Below are positions 18,713-29,698 of a DNA stretch of 64,000 nt, in pieces. The translations under genes were made by a program, and so were the position numbers. The notes beneath the pieces were generated by a model, which saw only the letters and a program-made list of their open reading frames with translations, was not told the origin of the DNA and made no database searches. The DNA comes from Streptomyces kaniharaensis (GTDB lineage: Bacteria; Actinomycetota; Actinomycetes; Streptomycetales; Streptomycetaceae), in NCBI RefSeq assembly GCF_009569385.1, contig NZ_WBOF01000001.1, positions 4,627,501 to 4,691,500 of the forward strand, read 5' to 3'. Every line of letters begins with the position of its first letter. Position 1 is the stretch's first letter.

Positions 18713-20709
18713 TAGACCGTGGCCTGCTCCATCCGGTCCGCGCGGCCGTCGGGCTGGGCGGAGAGGTAGGCACCGCCGGAGGCGGTCAGACGCAGCGCGG
18801 TGTCGATCAGCGGAACGTGGCTGAAGGCCTGCGGAAAGTTGCCGACCTGGCGCTTCTCGCGCGGGTCCCACTCCTCGGCGAGCAGGCCGAGGTCGTTGCG
18901 CAGCCCGAGCAGCTTGTCGAACAGCTCGCGGGCCTCCTGCACCCGGCCGATCATGGCGAGGTCGTCGGCCAGCCAGAACGAGCAGGCCAGGAACGCGCCC
19001 TCGTGGCCGGAGAGGCCGTCGACATTCTCGCCCTGAGCGTCGTGCGTCGGGTAGCGCAGCACGAAGCCGTCCTCGGTGGACAGCTCGCGCTGGATCGCCT
19101 CGATGGTGCCGATCACGCGCTTGTCGTCCGGCGGCAGGAAGCCGACCTGGGGGATGAGCAGCAGCGAGGCGTCCAGCTCCTGGCCGCCGTAGTACTGGGT
19201 GAAGGTGTTGCGCGCCGGGTCGTAGCCCTTCTCGCAGACGTCCCGGTGGATGGTCTCGCGCAGCTCGCGCCAGCGCTCCAGGTGGCCGCCGGAGGGGGCG
19301 TCCTCGGGGGTCTGCTCCAGCAGCTTGATCGTCCGGTCGACGGCGACCCAGGCCATGACCTTGGAGTGGACGAAGTGCCGGCGCGGGCCGCGGACCTCCC
19401 AGATGCCCTCGTCCGGCTCCTGCCAGTGGTCCTCCAGGTAGTCGATCAGGCGCAGCTGGAGGTGGTGGGCGTGGTCGTTGCGGACCAGGCCGGTCATGTG
19501 GGCCAGGTGCAGGGCCTCGACGACCTCGCCGTAGACGTCCAGCTGGAGCTGCCCGGCCGCGCCGTTGCCGACCCGGACGGGCTGGGAGCCCTCGTAGCCC
19601 GGCAGCCAGTCCAGGGAGGACTCGGTGAGCTCGCGCTCGCCGGCGATGCCGTACATGATCTGCAGGTTCTCCGGGTCGCCGGCCACCGCGCGCAGCAGCC
19701 ACTCGCGCCAGGCGCGGGCCTCGTCGCGGTAGCCGGTGCGCAGCAGGGAGGACAGGGTGATGGCGGCGTCGCGCAGCCAGGTGTAGCGGTAGTCCCAGTT
19801 GCGCTCGCCGCCGATGTCCTCGGGCAGCGAGGTGGTGGGGGCGGCGACGATGCCGCCGGTGGGGGCGTAGGTGAGGCCCTTGAGGGTGATCAGGGAGCGG
19901 ATCACGGCCTCTCGGTAGGGGCCCTGGTAGGTGCACTGCTGGGCCCAGTCGTGCCAGAAGTCGGCGGTGGCGTCGAGCATCTCCTCGGCGTCGGGGGCCT
20001 TGGGCGCCTCCAGGTGGGAGGCCTGCCAGGTGAGGGCGAAGGCGATCCGCTCGCCGGCGGTGACGGTGAAGTCGGCGTAGGTGGTGAGGTTGCGGCCGTA
20101 GGTCTCGGCCTCGCCGTCCAGCCAGACCGAGTCGGGGCCGGCGACGGCGACGGTGCGGTGGCCGCCGTCGGCCTGCTCGACCCGGTGCACCCAGGGCACG
20201 ATCCGGCCGTAGGAGAAGCGCATCCGCACCGCCGAGCGCATCCGGACGGTGCCGGCCACGCCCTCGACGATCCGGATCACCTGGGGGACGGCGTCCCGGC
20301 CGGCGAGCGGGCGCGGCGGCATGAAGTCGATCACCCGGACGGTGCCGCCCTGGGCGTCCCACTCCTGCTCCAGGATCAGCGAGTCGCCCCGGTAGCGGCG
20401 GCGGTCGGCGGGCACGGCGGGGGCGCCGACGGTGGGCGGCGGGATCCGGAGGTCGGCGGTGTCGGCGATGCGGGCGCGGGCGGGAGTCGTCGCGGCTGGG
20501 GCGGCCGTGGGGGCGGGGACCTCGGTCAGGACGGCTTCGGCCGGGCCGATCCGCCAGAAGCCGTGTTCATCGGTGCCGAGCAGGCCGGCGAACACGGCCG
20601 GCGAGTCGAAGCGGGGCAGGCAGAGCCAGTCCACCGCCCCGTCCCTGCTGACCAGGGCGGCGGTCTGCATGTCCCCGATGAGTGCGTAGTCCTCGATACG
20701 GCCGGCCAC
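18712..20709 (-). CDS. GH15 family glucoamylase/trehalase-like glycoside hydrolase
   Basis: This 665-aa cytoplasmic GH15 protein starts VAGRIEDYALIGDMQTAALVSRDGAVDWLCLPRFD. It continues with the N-terminal beta domain and an (alpha/alpha)6 barrel carrying GERNWDYRYTWLRDAAITL and, near the C-terminus, LLAEEWDPREKRQVGNFPQAFSHVPLIDTAL, where one catalytic Glu is expected. Related actinobacterial enzymes hydrolyse trehalose or alpha-glucans. GTG 20709 has GGAG seven bases upstream. The last codon is followed by a stop rebuilt from the TA duplication of the IS630 element. Confidence 0.92.
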   Translation of the reverse strand: MAGRIEDYALIGDMQTAALVSRDGAVDWLCLPRFDSPAVFAGLLGTDEHGFWRIGPAEAVLTEVPAPTAAPAATTPARARIADTADLRIPPPTVGAPAVPADRRRYRGDSLILEQEWDAQGGTVRVIDFMPPRPLAGRDAVPQVIRIVEGVAGTVRMRSAVRMRFSYGRIVPWVHRVEQADGGHRTVAVAGPDSVWLDGEAETYGRNLTTYADFTVTAGERIAFALTWQASHLEAPKAPDAEEMLDATADFWHDWAQQCTYQGPYREAVIRSLITLKGLTYAPTGGIVAAPTTSLPEDIGGERNWDYRYTWLRDAAITLSSLLRTGYRDEARAWREWLLRAVAGDPENLQIMYGIAGERELTESSLDWLPGYEGSQPVRVGNGAAGQLQLDVYGEVVEALHLAHMTGLVRNDHAHHLQLRLIDYLEDHWQEPDEGIWEVRGPRRHFVHSKVMAWVAVDRTIKLLEQTPEDAPSGGHLERWRELRETIHRDVCEKGYDPARNTFTQYYGGQELDASLLLIPQVGFLPPDDKRVIGTIEAIQRELSTEDGFVLRYPTHDAQGENVDGLSGHEGAFLACSFWLADDLAMIGRVQEARELFDKLLGLRNDLGLLAEEWDPREKRQVGNFPQAFSHVPLIDTALRLTASGGAYLSAQPDGRADRMEQATV

Positions 20710-21436
20710 GTGGATCTCCAGTTCGCAATGTGGTCACGACGCATCGGCGATCCGGATGGAGCGAGCGCGGTCTGCGGGGCCGGAGGTTCACCCCGGGACG
20801 TCCGGCCTGCCGAGGGGTGGTGGCGGGCCTTGCTGGAGTGTCCGCGCGGGGCTCGGTCGAGCCCCTGGAGTGGGTGGGGGGAGCTGGATTACGGGGAGGT
20901 CCGGTCGCGCATCTGGGACCGGGAGTGTCCTGACCCTCCCACGCCCTCCGCGTGCTCGTGCTGTCGGCGATGCGTCCGTGCAGCTTACGACGGACGAAAG
21001 GGGCGAAGCACGCGGGCGCAGCCTCGTACGGCATCACAATTCGGCGGAAATGCCGTGCATCGCGAAGGCGCCGGGCAGGATGGTCCGGACGGATCAGTTC
21101 GGGGTGGTCCGCAGGGAGGGGCCGGCATGGCCCGGTCGGGGCGTGCGGCAGTGGCCCGGTCAGGCCGGTGGTGCGACCGGTGGGGCGGATGCGTTCGAAG
21201 GTGCGCGGGTGGTGCGCCGGGCGCACGCCCCCGGGGTACCGCGAGCGGGTGGGAAGGCGACCCGGTCGGGTCACTGATACCCTGGTATCCCGTGGACCGG
21301 CGGGATCAAACGCCCCGGACCAGCCGAACTGTCGACTCTTCGAGTGCCGTGCCTCACACCGCACTCGCGTCGCCCGGCGGCCCGGTGAGCCTCCCGCCCA
21401 CGTCACTTCCGACACGCGACCCACGGGAGCCCCCTC
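20710..21436. other. 727-base gap between GH15 and pyrG
   Basis: No ORF with credible composition or start is seen on either strand. The gap must hold the divergent promoters for the GH15 gene and pyrG. Near 21276-21289 there is an interrupted palindrome GATACCCTGGTATC about 150 bases before pyrG, in the right place for a promoter or operator. Nothing else could be identified. Confidence 0.5.
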
Positions 21437-23116
<1,680 letters not shown>

Positions 23117-23151
23117 GGCCGGGCAAGGCCGAGCAAGTCGTCGGTCGTTCA

Positions 23152-23192
23152 CCGGACGGCGGCCCCGCGATTCCCGCGGGGCCGCCGTCCGG
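23152..23192 (+). terminator. Terminator after pyrG
   Basis: An 18-bp perfect stem starting CCGGACGGCGGCCCCGCG around a five-base loop (ATTCC) lies between pyrG and the Nudix gene. Transcription of the Nudix gene therefore probably depends on its own promoter or read-through. Confidence 0.85.
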
Positions 23193-23229
23193 CGTTAGAT
23201 TGTGTCGTACTGACGAAAAGGGGAGAGCG

Positions 23230-23877
23230 ATGGACGACCACAGCGACCGCGTGATTGCCGACGCGGCCGAGGAATGGGAGGTCCGGGAGAGCCGGACGCC
23301 GTTCCAGGGCCGGGTCACCGGAGTGCGCAGCGAGGAGGTCCGGATGCCCGACGGCAGCTGGGCCCGCCGCGACTACCAGACCCACCCCGGCTCCGTCTCC
23401 GTACTCGCCCTCGACGACAAGCAGCGGGTGCTGATCCTGCGACAGTACCGCCACCCCGTCCGCCAGCGGCTCTGGGAGCTGCCGGCCGGCCTGCTCGACG
23501 TGCCCGGCGAGAACCCGTGGCACGCCGCCCAGCGGGAGCTGTACGAGGAGGCGTACGTCAGGGCCGACTCCTGGCGGGTCCTCGCCGACTACTACACCTC
23601 CCCGGGCGGCACCGACGAGGCTCTGCGGATGTTCGTCGCCACCGACCTGTCCGACGCCGAGGGCGAGCGCCACGCGGCGGAAGGCGAGGAGCAGGAGATC
23701 GAGGTGGCCCGGGTGCCGGTGCCCGAGCTGATCCGGCTGATCCAGGCGGGGCAGCTGCACAACCCGACCCTGATCACCGGCACCCTCGCCGTGCACGCCG
23801 CGCTCACCAGCCCGGGCGGGCTGGACGCGCTGCGCCCGGCGGACGCGCCCTGGCCGGCCCGGCCCTTCGAGGCGTGA
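23230..23877 (+). CDS. Nudix hydrolase, ADP-ribose pyrophosphatase type
   Basis: The 215-aa Nudix protein has the box region AGLLDVPGENPWHAAQRELYEEAYV (shown here as GLLDVPGENP then RELYEEA). The first glycine-to-glutamate spacing has one extra residue, as is usual in actinobacterial members. An ADP-ribose pyrophosphatase role is inferred from PGGTDEALRMFVATDLS after the box. It follows pyrG, as Rv1700 follows Rv1699 in M. tuberculosis. The ATG is preceded by GGGGAGAGCG. Confidence 0.92.
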   Translation: MDDHSDRVIADAAEEWEVRESRTPFQGRVTGVRSEEVRMPDGSWARRDYQTHPGSVSVLALDDKQRVLILRQYRHPVRQRLWELPAGLLDVPGENPWHAAQRELYEEAYVRADSWRVLADYYTSPGGTDEALRMFVATDLSDAEGERHAAEGEEQEIEVARVPVPELIRLIQAGQLHNPTLITGTLAVHAALTSPGGLDALRPADAPWPARPFEA

Positions 23878-24123
23878 GCGAGCTGAGCGAGCGAACTGAA
23901 TAGAGGTGCGCGCTTCGCGAAGAGGCCGCCGAGCGGTGGGGGTACCCCCGGCCGCTGGCTGGGGGAGACGTGGGCCGCATGAGCGAGCGGTGTCCCGCCC
24001 TGCTTGATCCGCCGGGGTGATTCGCCGGTTCGTACGACCGGATGTCACCTCGGCCGAGCCGGACGGTCGAACTACGCTTCGCAGGCAGGGCGCCTGTTCC
24101 GGGCCGCCCGCGCTGAGCGCCGG

Positions 24124-26166
24124 ATGACGTCGGGAGTGGGACGGGTGGCGAGGAAGACGGCGACGATGGACCCCGGCCCCGGCGCGCCCGCCGGGGCCGT
24201 CCCCGGTCTGGACCGGCTGCCGGCCGGGCCCACGGTGTTCGTCGGGCGCCGCGCTGAGCTGGCCGCGCTACGGGCCGCCGCCGCCCGGCCGGCCGCGGGG
24301 CGCAGCCCGGTGCTGGTGCTGGCCGGGCGGCCCGGCTCGGGCCGCACCGCGCTGGCCGTCCGCTTCGCCCGTACCGCCGGCGCCGACTTCCCCGACGGCG
24401 TGCTCTTCGCGCACCTGTCCGCCCCGGACGGCAGCCGGGTGCCGCCCGTCCGGGCCGCCCGCCTGCTGCTGGAACAGCTCGACCCGGACGCGGCCGTCCC
24501 GCTGCCCGGTGCCGTCGAGGACGGGCGGGACGAGCCGGCCTGCGTCGCGCTGCGCGAGGCCCTGGTCGGGCGCAGGGTCCTGCTGCTGCTGGACGACGTC
24601 CGGGACGCCGGGCAGCTGTGGCCGCTCCTCGCGGACGAGCCGGGCTGCCTGGTGCTCGCCACCACCGCCGGGCCGCTCACCGGGATCGAGGACATCGACC
24701 CGGTGATCCTCGGCGGGCTCGACCGGCAGGCCTCCGGCGAACTCCTCGCGGACCTGGTCGGCGGCACCCGCATCTCCTGTGACCCGGTCGGCGCCGCCGA
24801 CCTGGCCGAGGCCTGTGCCGCCCGGCCCGCCGCGCTGCGGCTGATGGCCGGGTGGCTGCGCGGCAACCCGAAGACGGCCGTCACCGACGCGGCGCGCGAG
24901 CTCGCGAACGTGCTGGGTGAGGAGGCGGGCCGGCCGGCGAAGGCCGAGGAGAAGCCCTCGACGGCTGCCAAGAAAGAAAGGGACGGAAACGACGCGAAGG
25001 CCGCGAGGCCGGAACCGCCCGCCGAACCGCCCGCCGAACCGCCCGGCGACCCGGCGACCTGGGTGAAGCCCGAACCGGAGCCCGCCGGGCCGGTGCCCGT
25101 CCCGGACAACGATCCGCTGGTCGGCGCGTTCACCCTGCTGTACGGCACGCTCCCGGTCCTCCAGGCGCGGATGCTGCGCGCCCTCACCCTCGCCCCGGCC
25201 CAGATCGCCGACCCCCGCACCGCGTCCGCCCTGGCCGGCTGCCCGGCCCCGGAGGCCGCCGCGACGCTGGCCGCGCTCGCCGAGCGGGAGCTGCTCGGCG
25301 AGGAGCCGCCGGCCGCCGACGGCACTCCGCGCTACCGGGTGCCCGGGCGGCTCTACCCGCGGCTCGTCCGGCTGCGCGAGCAGGAGGACCGGCCCGCCGA
25401 GACCGAACTGGCCCGGGCCCGGCTGCTGGAGCGGCTGGTACGGCTCACCGAGTCGGCCCGCGCACTGCTCGACCCGTCCGCCGGGCCCGGCGCGGACCCG
25501 CTGCCCGTCGCACTGCGACTGCGCTCGGCCGCGCACGCCCGGGAGTGGCTGCTCGGCGAGCGGGACCTGCTGCTCGACGCCGTCGGCGACGCGATCGGGC
25601 AGGGAGACCTGGACGGCTCGGCCGGGCGGCTGGTCACCGCGCTGCTGCGGGCGCTGCCGCTGACCGGCGGAGCCGCGCCCGCCGACCTGTACCGGCTGCA
25701 CGAGCTGGTGCTGACCGTCGCCGAGCGGCACGGCAAACCCCGCCGAGCCTCGGCCGCGCTGCTCAACCTGGGCGATCTGCAGGCCGCCGCCGGCCGCTGG
25801 GAGCAGGCCGGCACCCACTACCGGGCCGCCCTGGAGCACGCCCGGAGCGTCGGCGACGAGCCGCTCTGCGCGCGGGCGCTGGAGGGTGCGGCCGGCTGCC
25901 ACCGGGCGCTCGGGGACGCCGTGCGCGCGGCCGACTGGTACGGGCGGGCGCTCGGGCTGCGGCAGTCGCTGGGGGACCACGCGTCGGAGGCCCGGCTGCT
26001 TGCCCGGGTGGCCGAGGCGCACACCGCCCAGCGCCGCTTCGAGGAGGCCGAGCGCGAGTACCGGGCCGCGCTGTCGGTGCTGCGCAGGCTCGGCGACGAG
26101 CGCGGCCGGGAGGCCGTCGCGGCGCGTCTCGCGGACCTGCGGGAACGCCTCGACGCCGGGTGGTGA
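24124..26166 (+). CDS. AfsR-like NTPase with TPR repeats, no DNA-binding domain
   Basis: The 680-aa protein starts with TVFVGRRAELAALRAA and a P-loop region LVLAGRPGSGRTALAVRFA (about residues 64-82). Next come a Walker B-like RRVLLLLDDVRDAG, an Ala/Pro/Lys-rich linker around 280-330, and a C-terminal set of TPRs (ALLNLGDLQAAAGRWEQAGTHYRAAL, ARALEGAAGCHRALGDAVRAADWYGRAL, AHTAQRRFEEAEREYRAAL). The P-loop Lys is Arg. It resembles the NTPase-TPR part of AfsR regulators but lacks the SARP domain. GTG 24145 has a better Shine-Dalgarno (GGAG, 8-base spacing) and may be the true start. M. tuberculosis has a XerD-like recombinase (Rv1701) in this slot. Confidence 0.78.
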   Translation: MTSGVGRVARKTATMDPGPGAPAGAVPGLDRLPAGPTVFVGRRAELAALRAAAARPAAGRSPVLVLAGRPGSGRTALAVRFARTAGADFPDGVLFAHLSAPDGSRVPPVRAARLLLEQLDPDAAVPLPGAVEDGRDEPACVALREALVGRRVLLLLDDVRDAGQLWPLLADEPGCLVLATTAGPLTGIEDIDPVILGGLDRQASGELLADLVGGTRISCDPVGAADLAEACAARPAALRLMAGWLRGNPKTAVTDAARELANVLGEEAGRPAKAEEKPSTAAKKERDGNDAKAARPEPPAEPPAEPPGDPATWVKPEPEPAGPVPVPDNDPLVGAFTLLYGTLPVLQARMLRALTLAPAQIADPRTASALAGCPAPEAAATLAALAERELLGEEPPAADGTPRYRVPGRLYPRLVRLREQEDRPAETELARARLLERLVRLTESARALLDPSAGPGADPLPVALRLRSAAHAREWLLGERDLLLDAVGDAIGQGDLDGSAGRLVTALLRALPLTGGAAPADLYRLHELVLTVAERHGKPRRASAALLNLGDLQAAAGRWEQAGTHYRAALEHARSVGDEPLCARALEGAAGCHRALGDAVRAADWYGRALGLRQSLGDHASEARLLARVAEAHTAQRRFEEAEREYRAALSVLRRLGDERGREAVAARLADLRERLDAGW

Positions 26167-26426
26167 GGGGCCTTTCAGGGGTATTGTCGAAAATGCCCGG
26201 TTAGGTCGTCTTTGGCGGGAAGATCACGGCGGAAGCCTACGAACCTGCCAATGCGTCCGGCAAAATTATTCACATTGGAAGGCTGACACGCCGACTGGGC
26301 TTCATTACACTCGAACTCAGTCGCGCAGCGATCCATGCCCCGGCCTGCCCCGGAGGCTTCCCCCGTGCGCGTCGCCCGCCGGTCTTCTCCGGTAGGGACC
26401 CCCATGGCAAGAGGACGTGTTTAGCC

Positions 26427-27542
26427 GTGAAGGTCGGCATCCCCCGCGAGGTCAAGAACCACGAGTACCGCGTGGCCATCACGCCCGCCGGCGTGCATGA
26501 GCTGGTCCGCAACGGACACGAGGTCTACATCGAGGACAACGCCGGTGTCGGCTCCTCGATCCCCAACGAGGAGTACGTGGCCGCCGGCGCCACCATCCTC
26601 CCTACCGCCGACGAGGTGTGGGCCACCGCCGACCTGCTGCTGAAGGTCAAGGAGCCCATCGCCCAGGAGTACCACCGGCTGCGCAAGGGCCAGACCCTCT
26701 TCACGTACCTGCACCTGGCGGCCGACCGTGCCGGCACCGACGCGCTGATCGCCTCGGGCACCACCGCCATCGCGTACGAGACCGTGCAGCTCGCCAACGG
26801 CGCCCTGCCGCTGCTCGCCCCGATGTCCGAGGTCGCGGGCCGTCTCGCCCCGCAGGTCGGCTCGTACCACCTGATGCGCCCGGTCGGCGGCCGCGGCGTG
26901 CTGCCCGGCGGCGTGCCCGGCACCCACCCGGCCAAGGCCGTCGTCATCGGCGGTGGCGTCTCCGGCTGGCATGCGGCCACCATCGCCATCGGCATGGGCT
27001 ACGACGTGACCCTGCTCGACCGCGACATCAACAAGCTGCGCGAGGCCGACCGCATCTTCGGCACGAAGATCAAGGCCATCATGTCCAACTCCTTCGAGCT
27101 GGAGAAGGCCGTCATCGAGGCCGACCTGGTCATCGGCGCCGTGCTGATCCCGGGCGCCAAGGCCCCGAAGCTCGTCACCAACGAGCTGGTCTCCCGCATG
27201 AAGCCGGGCTCCGTGCTCGTCGACATCGCCATCGACCAGGGCGGCTGCTTCGAGGACTCCCGTCCGACCACGCACGCCGAGCCGACCTTCCAGGTCCACA
27301 ACTCGGTCTTCTACTGCGTGGCCAACATGCCGGGCGCCGTCCCGAACACCTCCACCTACGCGCTGACCAACGCGACGCTGCCGTACGTCGTCGAGCTGGC
27401 CAACCGCGGGTGGAAGGAGGCGCTGCGCCGTGACCCGGCGCTCGCCAAGGGCCTGAACGTGCACGAGGGCCAGATCGCCTTCCCGGCCGTCGCCGAGGCG
27501 TTCGGTCTGGAGTCGGTCTCGCTGGAGAGCGTGCTCGCCTGA
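26427..27542 (+). CDS. ald: Alanine dehydrogenase
   Basis: The 371-aa NAD-dependent enzyme interconverts L-alanine and pyruvate plus ammonia. It begins VKVGIPREVKNHEYRVAITPAGVHELV and contains the catalytic-region LLLKVKEPIAQEY, TYLHLAADR, and the NAD-binding KAVVIGGGVSGWHAATIAIGMGYDVTLLDRD. GTG 26427 follows AGAGGA. The 260-base region upstream is less GC-rich than its surroundings (for example AAATTATTCACATTGG at about 26264-26279), which suggests a regulated promoter. A hairpin terminator follows. Confidence 0.97.
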   Translation: MKVGIPREVKNHEYRVAITPAGVHELVRNGHEVYIEDNAGVGSSIPNEEYVAAGATILPTADEVWATADLLLKVKEPIAQEYHRLRKGQTLFTYLHLAADRAGTDALIASGTTAIAYETVQLANGALPLLAPMSEVAGRLAPQVGSYHLMRPVGGRGVLPGGVPGTHPAKAVVIGGGVSGWHAATIAIGMGYDVTLLDRDINKLREADRIFGTKIKAIMSNSFELEKAVIEADLVIGAVLIPGAKAPKLVTNELVSRMKPGSVLVDIAIDQGGCFEDSRPTTHAEPTFQVHNSVFYCVANMPGAVPNTSTYALTNATLPYVVELANRGWKEALRRDPALAKGLNVHEGQIAFPAVAEAFGLESVSLESVLA

Positions 27543-27567
27543 TCCCCCGGCCGCACAGCGGTCGTTC

Positions 27568-27598
27568 GCCCCCGACCTGATCCCCTCAGGTCGGGGGC
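27568..27598 (+). terminator. Terminator after ald
   Basis: A 13-bp perfect stem (GCCCCCGACCTGA and complement) around a TCCCC loop lies 26 bases after the ald stop. The remaining 269 bases before parA hold no gene and should contain the parA promoter; TTGACA at 27710-27715 and TAGAGT at 27789-27794 are possible elements, but their spacing does not match one promoter. Confidence 0.85.
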
Positions 27599-27867
27599 TT
27601 CGCCATGCCCGTGAACGGTCAAAAGCCCGGGCGGGTCGCTCTGTCGTCAATTTCCGTCGGTCGTGTCACCCCACCGCCGAAACGTTAGGGTCAAGGGCCC
27701 GCCCATCCCTTGACATCGGCCCGCCCGACAGTCGACACATCCTGCCCACTACCGTGGATTGTGTTGCTGCGAACGCCTTGAACGGCCTAGAGTCGCAAAC
27801 CGTCGGCCTGCTGCCACGCTGACGAATCGACATAGAGTCCTGGATCCCCAAGGAGGTAAGACGACTT

Positions 27868-29034
27868 GTGAATGAGTCGACATTTGCTCCCGGGGGTGGT
27901 CAGCCAGGACTGGCGGAGCTCACCGCCGGCCAGCCGAGTGAGGAGCCCGGGGCCCGGCAGCCCTCCGTGGGCTCGGCCGAGGTCGGATCGGTCGCACTCC
28001 GTACTTTCGAAGCACGCCAGAACACAGCGCAGGTGACCACGGTGACCGATCACGACACCGACTTGGCGGCCTACGGCCTGGCCTACGGCGAGTTCGCCTA
28101 CGGCGCCTACGACGACCCGGACGCCGAGTACGAGCCGGACCCGGAGTACGCGGCCACGCTGGCCCCCGACGCCGCGCGCCAGCGCCGCGAGCGGGTCGGC
28201 CCCACCGGTCGCCCGCTGCCGTACTTCCCGATCCCCGCGCCGGTGGCCGAGCACGGCCCCGCGCAGATCATCGCCATGTGCAACCAGAAGGGCGGCGTCG
28301 GCAAGACCACGTCGACCATCAACCTGGGCGCGGCGCTGGCCGAGTACGGCCGCCGCGTGCTGCTCGTCGACTTCGACCCGCAGGGCGCGCTCTCCGTCGG
28401 CCTCGGCGTCAACCCGATGGAGCTCGACGTCACGGTCTACAACCTGCTCATGGAGCGGGGCCTGACGGCCGACGAAGTGCTGCTCAAGACGGCCGTGCCG
28501 GGCATGGACCTGCTGCCGTCCAACATCGACCTCTCCGCCGCCGAGGTGCAGCTGGTCAGCGAGGTGGCCCGGGAGTCCGCGCTGGCGCGCGCCCTGAAGC
28601 CGCTGCTGCCCGACTACGACTACGTCATCATCGACTGCCAGCCCTCGCTGGGCCTGCTGACGGTCAATGCACTGACGGCCGCTCACAGCGTCATCGTCCC
28701 GCTGGAGTGCGAGTTCTTCGCGCTGCGCGGCGTCGCGCTGCTCACCGAGACCATCGAGAAGGTCTGCGAGCGGCTCAACCCCGAGCTGCGCCTGGACGGC
28801 ATCCTCGCCACCATGTACGACTCGCGCACCGTGCACAGCCGTGAGGTGCTCGCGCGGGTCGTCGAGGCGTTCGGCGAGCACGTCTTCCACACCGTCATCG
28901 GGCGGACCGTGCGCTTCCCGGAGACCACCGTCGCCGGCGAGCCGATCACCACGTACGCGACCAACTCGGTCGGTGCCGCCGCCTACCGCCAGCTCGCCAG
29001 GGAGGTGCTCGACCGGTGCCGCCCCGCCGAGTGA
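27868..29034 (+). CDS. ParA/Soj-like chromosome partitioning ATPase
   Basis: The 388-aa protein has a disordered N-terminal extension of about 125 residues rich in Tyr/Asp/Glu (AYGLAYGEFAYGAYDDPD). A ParA ATPase follows: deviant Walker A NQKGGVGKTTSTINLG, Walker A' VLLVDFDPQGALSVGLG, and DYVIIDCQPSLGLLTVNAL. It lies at the head of the scpA-scpB cluster, as soj-like genes do in actinobacteria; it is distinct from the parAB operon near oriC, since no parB is present. GTG 27868 has a textbook AAGGAGGT ten bases upstream. Confidence 0.94.
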   Translation: MNESTFAPGGGQPGLAELTAGQPSEEPGARQPSVGSAEVGSVALRTFEARQNTAQVTTVTDHDTDLAAYGLAYGEFAYGAYDDPDAEYEPDPEYAATLAPDAARQRRERVGPTGRPLPYFPIPAPVAEHGPAQIIAMCNQKGGVGKTTSTINLGAALAEYGRRVLLVDFDPQGALSVGLGVNPMELDVTVYNLLMERGLTADEVLLKTAVPGMDLLPSNIDLSAAEVQLVSEVARESALARALKPLLPDYDYVIIDCQPSLGLLTVNALTAAHSVIVPLECEFFALRGVALLTETIEKVCERLNPELRLDGILATMYDSRTVHSREVLARVVEAFGEHVFHTVIGRTVRFPETTVAGEPITTYATNSVGAAAYRQLAREVLDRCRPAE

Positions 29035-29606
29035 GTCTCCCGGGTGCCGACGAGCTGTTCCGGACCACCGGCGGGATGGCGCTGTCGCCGTCCCTCGCGG
29101 CGCGTCCGGCCGCCGAGGCATCCAGACCGGAGACCGCGCGGACCGTCAACGGCACGGACGGCGCCGAGGGCGTCGAGGGCGCCGGCACGTCGGGGCGCCA
29201 GCCGTCCCAGGAGCAGCAGCCGGCCGCCACCGTCCCGGCGCCCGCGCAGCGTCCGGGCGGCTCCCAGGGGGCCGCACAGGCCGCCGCCCAGGCCGGCAAG
29301 ACCGTGCCGGGCGGCCGGGGCGCCACCGCCGCCGAGGAACAGCCGGGCGGCGCCGTGCGCCCCCGTCCGCGCGGGCGCGCGCCACGCCGCCCCAGCGGGC
29401 GCGAGCGGCACGACGAGAAGATCACCGTGTACGTGTCCGCCGAGGAGCTCATGGACCTGGAGCACGCCCGGCTGGTGCTGCGCGGCGAGCACGGCCTGGC
29501 CGTGGACCGCGGGCGGATCGTCCGGGAGGCCATCGCGGTCGTCCTGGCGGACCTGGAGCAGCGCGGTGAGGCCTCCATCCTGGTACGGCGCCTGCGCGGT
29601 CGGTAG
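29016..29606 (+). CDS. Ribbon-helix-helix-like protein between parA and scpA
   Basis: The 196-aa product has a long disordered Pro/Ala/Gln-rich N-terminus. Its folded C-terminal 60 residues (DEKITVYVSAEELMDLEHAR, then GRIVREAIAVVLADLEQRGE) have a beta strand and two helices, like ribbon-helix-helix DNA-binding proteins. GTG 29016 overlaps the parA end by 19 bases and is preceded by GGAGG, so it is translationally coupled to parA. DNA binding or partnering with the ParA-like ATPase is inferred from context. Confidence 0.85.
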   Translation: MPPRRVSLPGADELFRTTGGMALSPSLAARPAAEASRPETARTVNGTDGAEGVEGAGTSGRQPSQEQQPAATVPAPAQRPGGSQGAAQAAAQAGKTVPGGRGATAAEEQPGGAVRPRPRGRAPRRPSGRERHDEKITVYVSAEELMDLEHARLVLRGEHGLAVDRGRIVREAIAVVLADLEQRGEASILVRRLRGR

Positions 29607-29698
29607 GGCACCGGCCGGCGCCTCCGGGCGTCCGGTGCACGGCGTGTCGGCGACCCCCGCGCGGGGCGTGCGGCGGGGCCGGGTGAAGATGGACCGTC

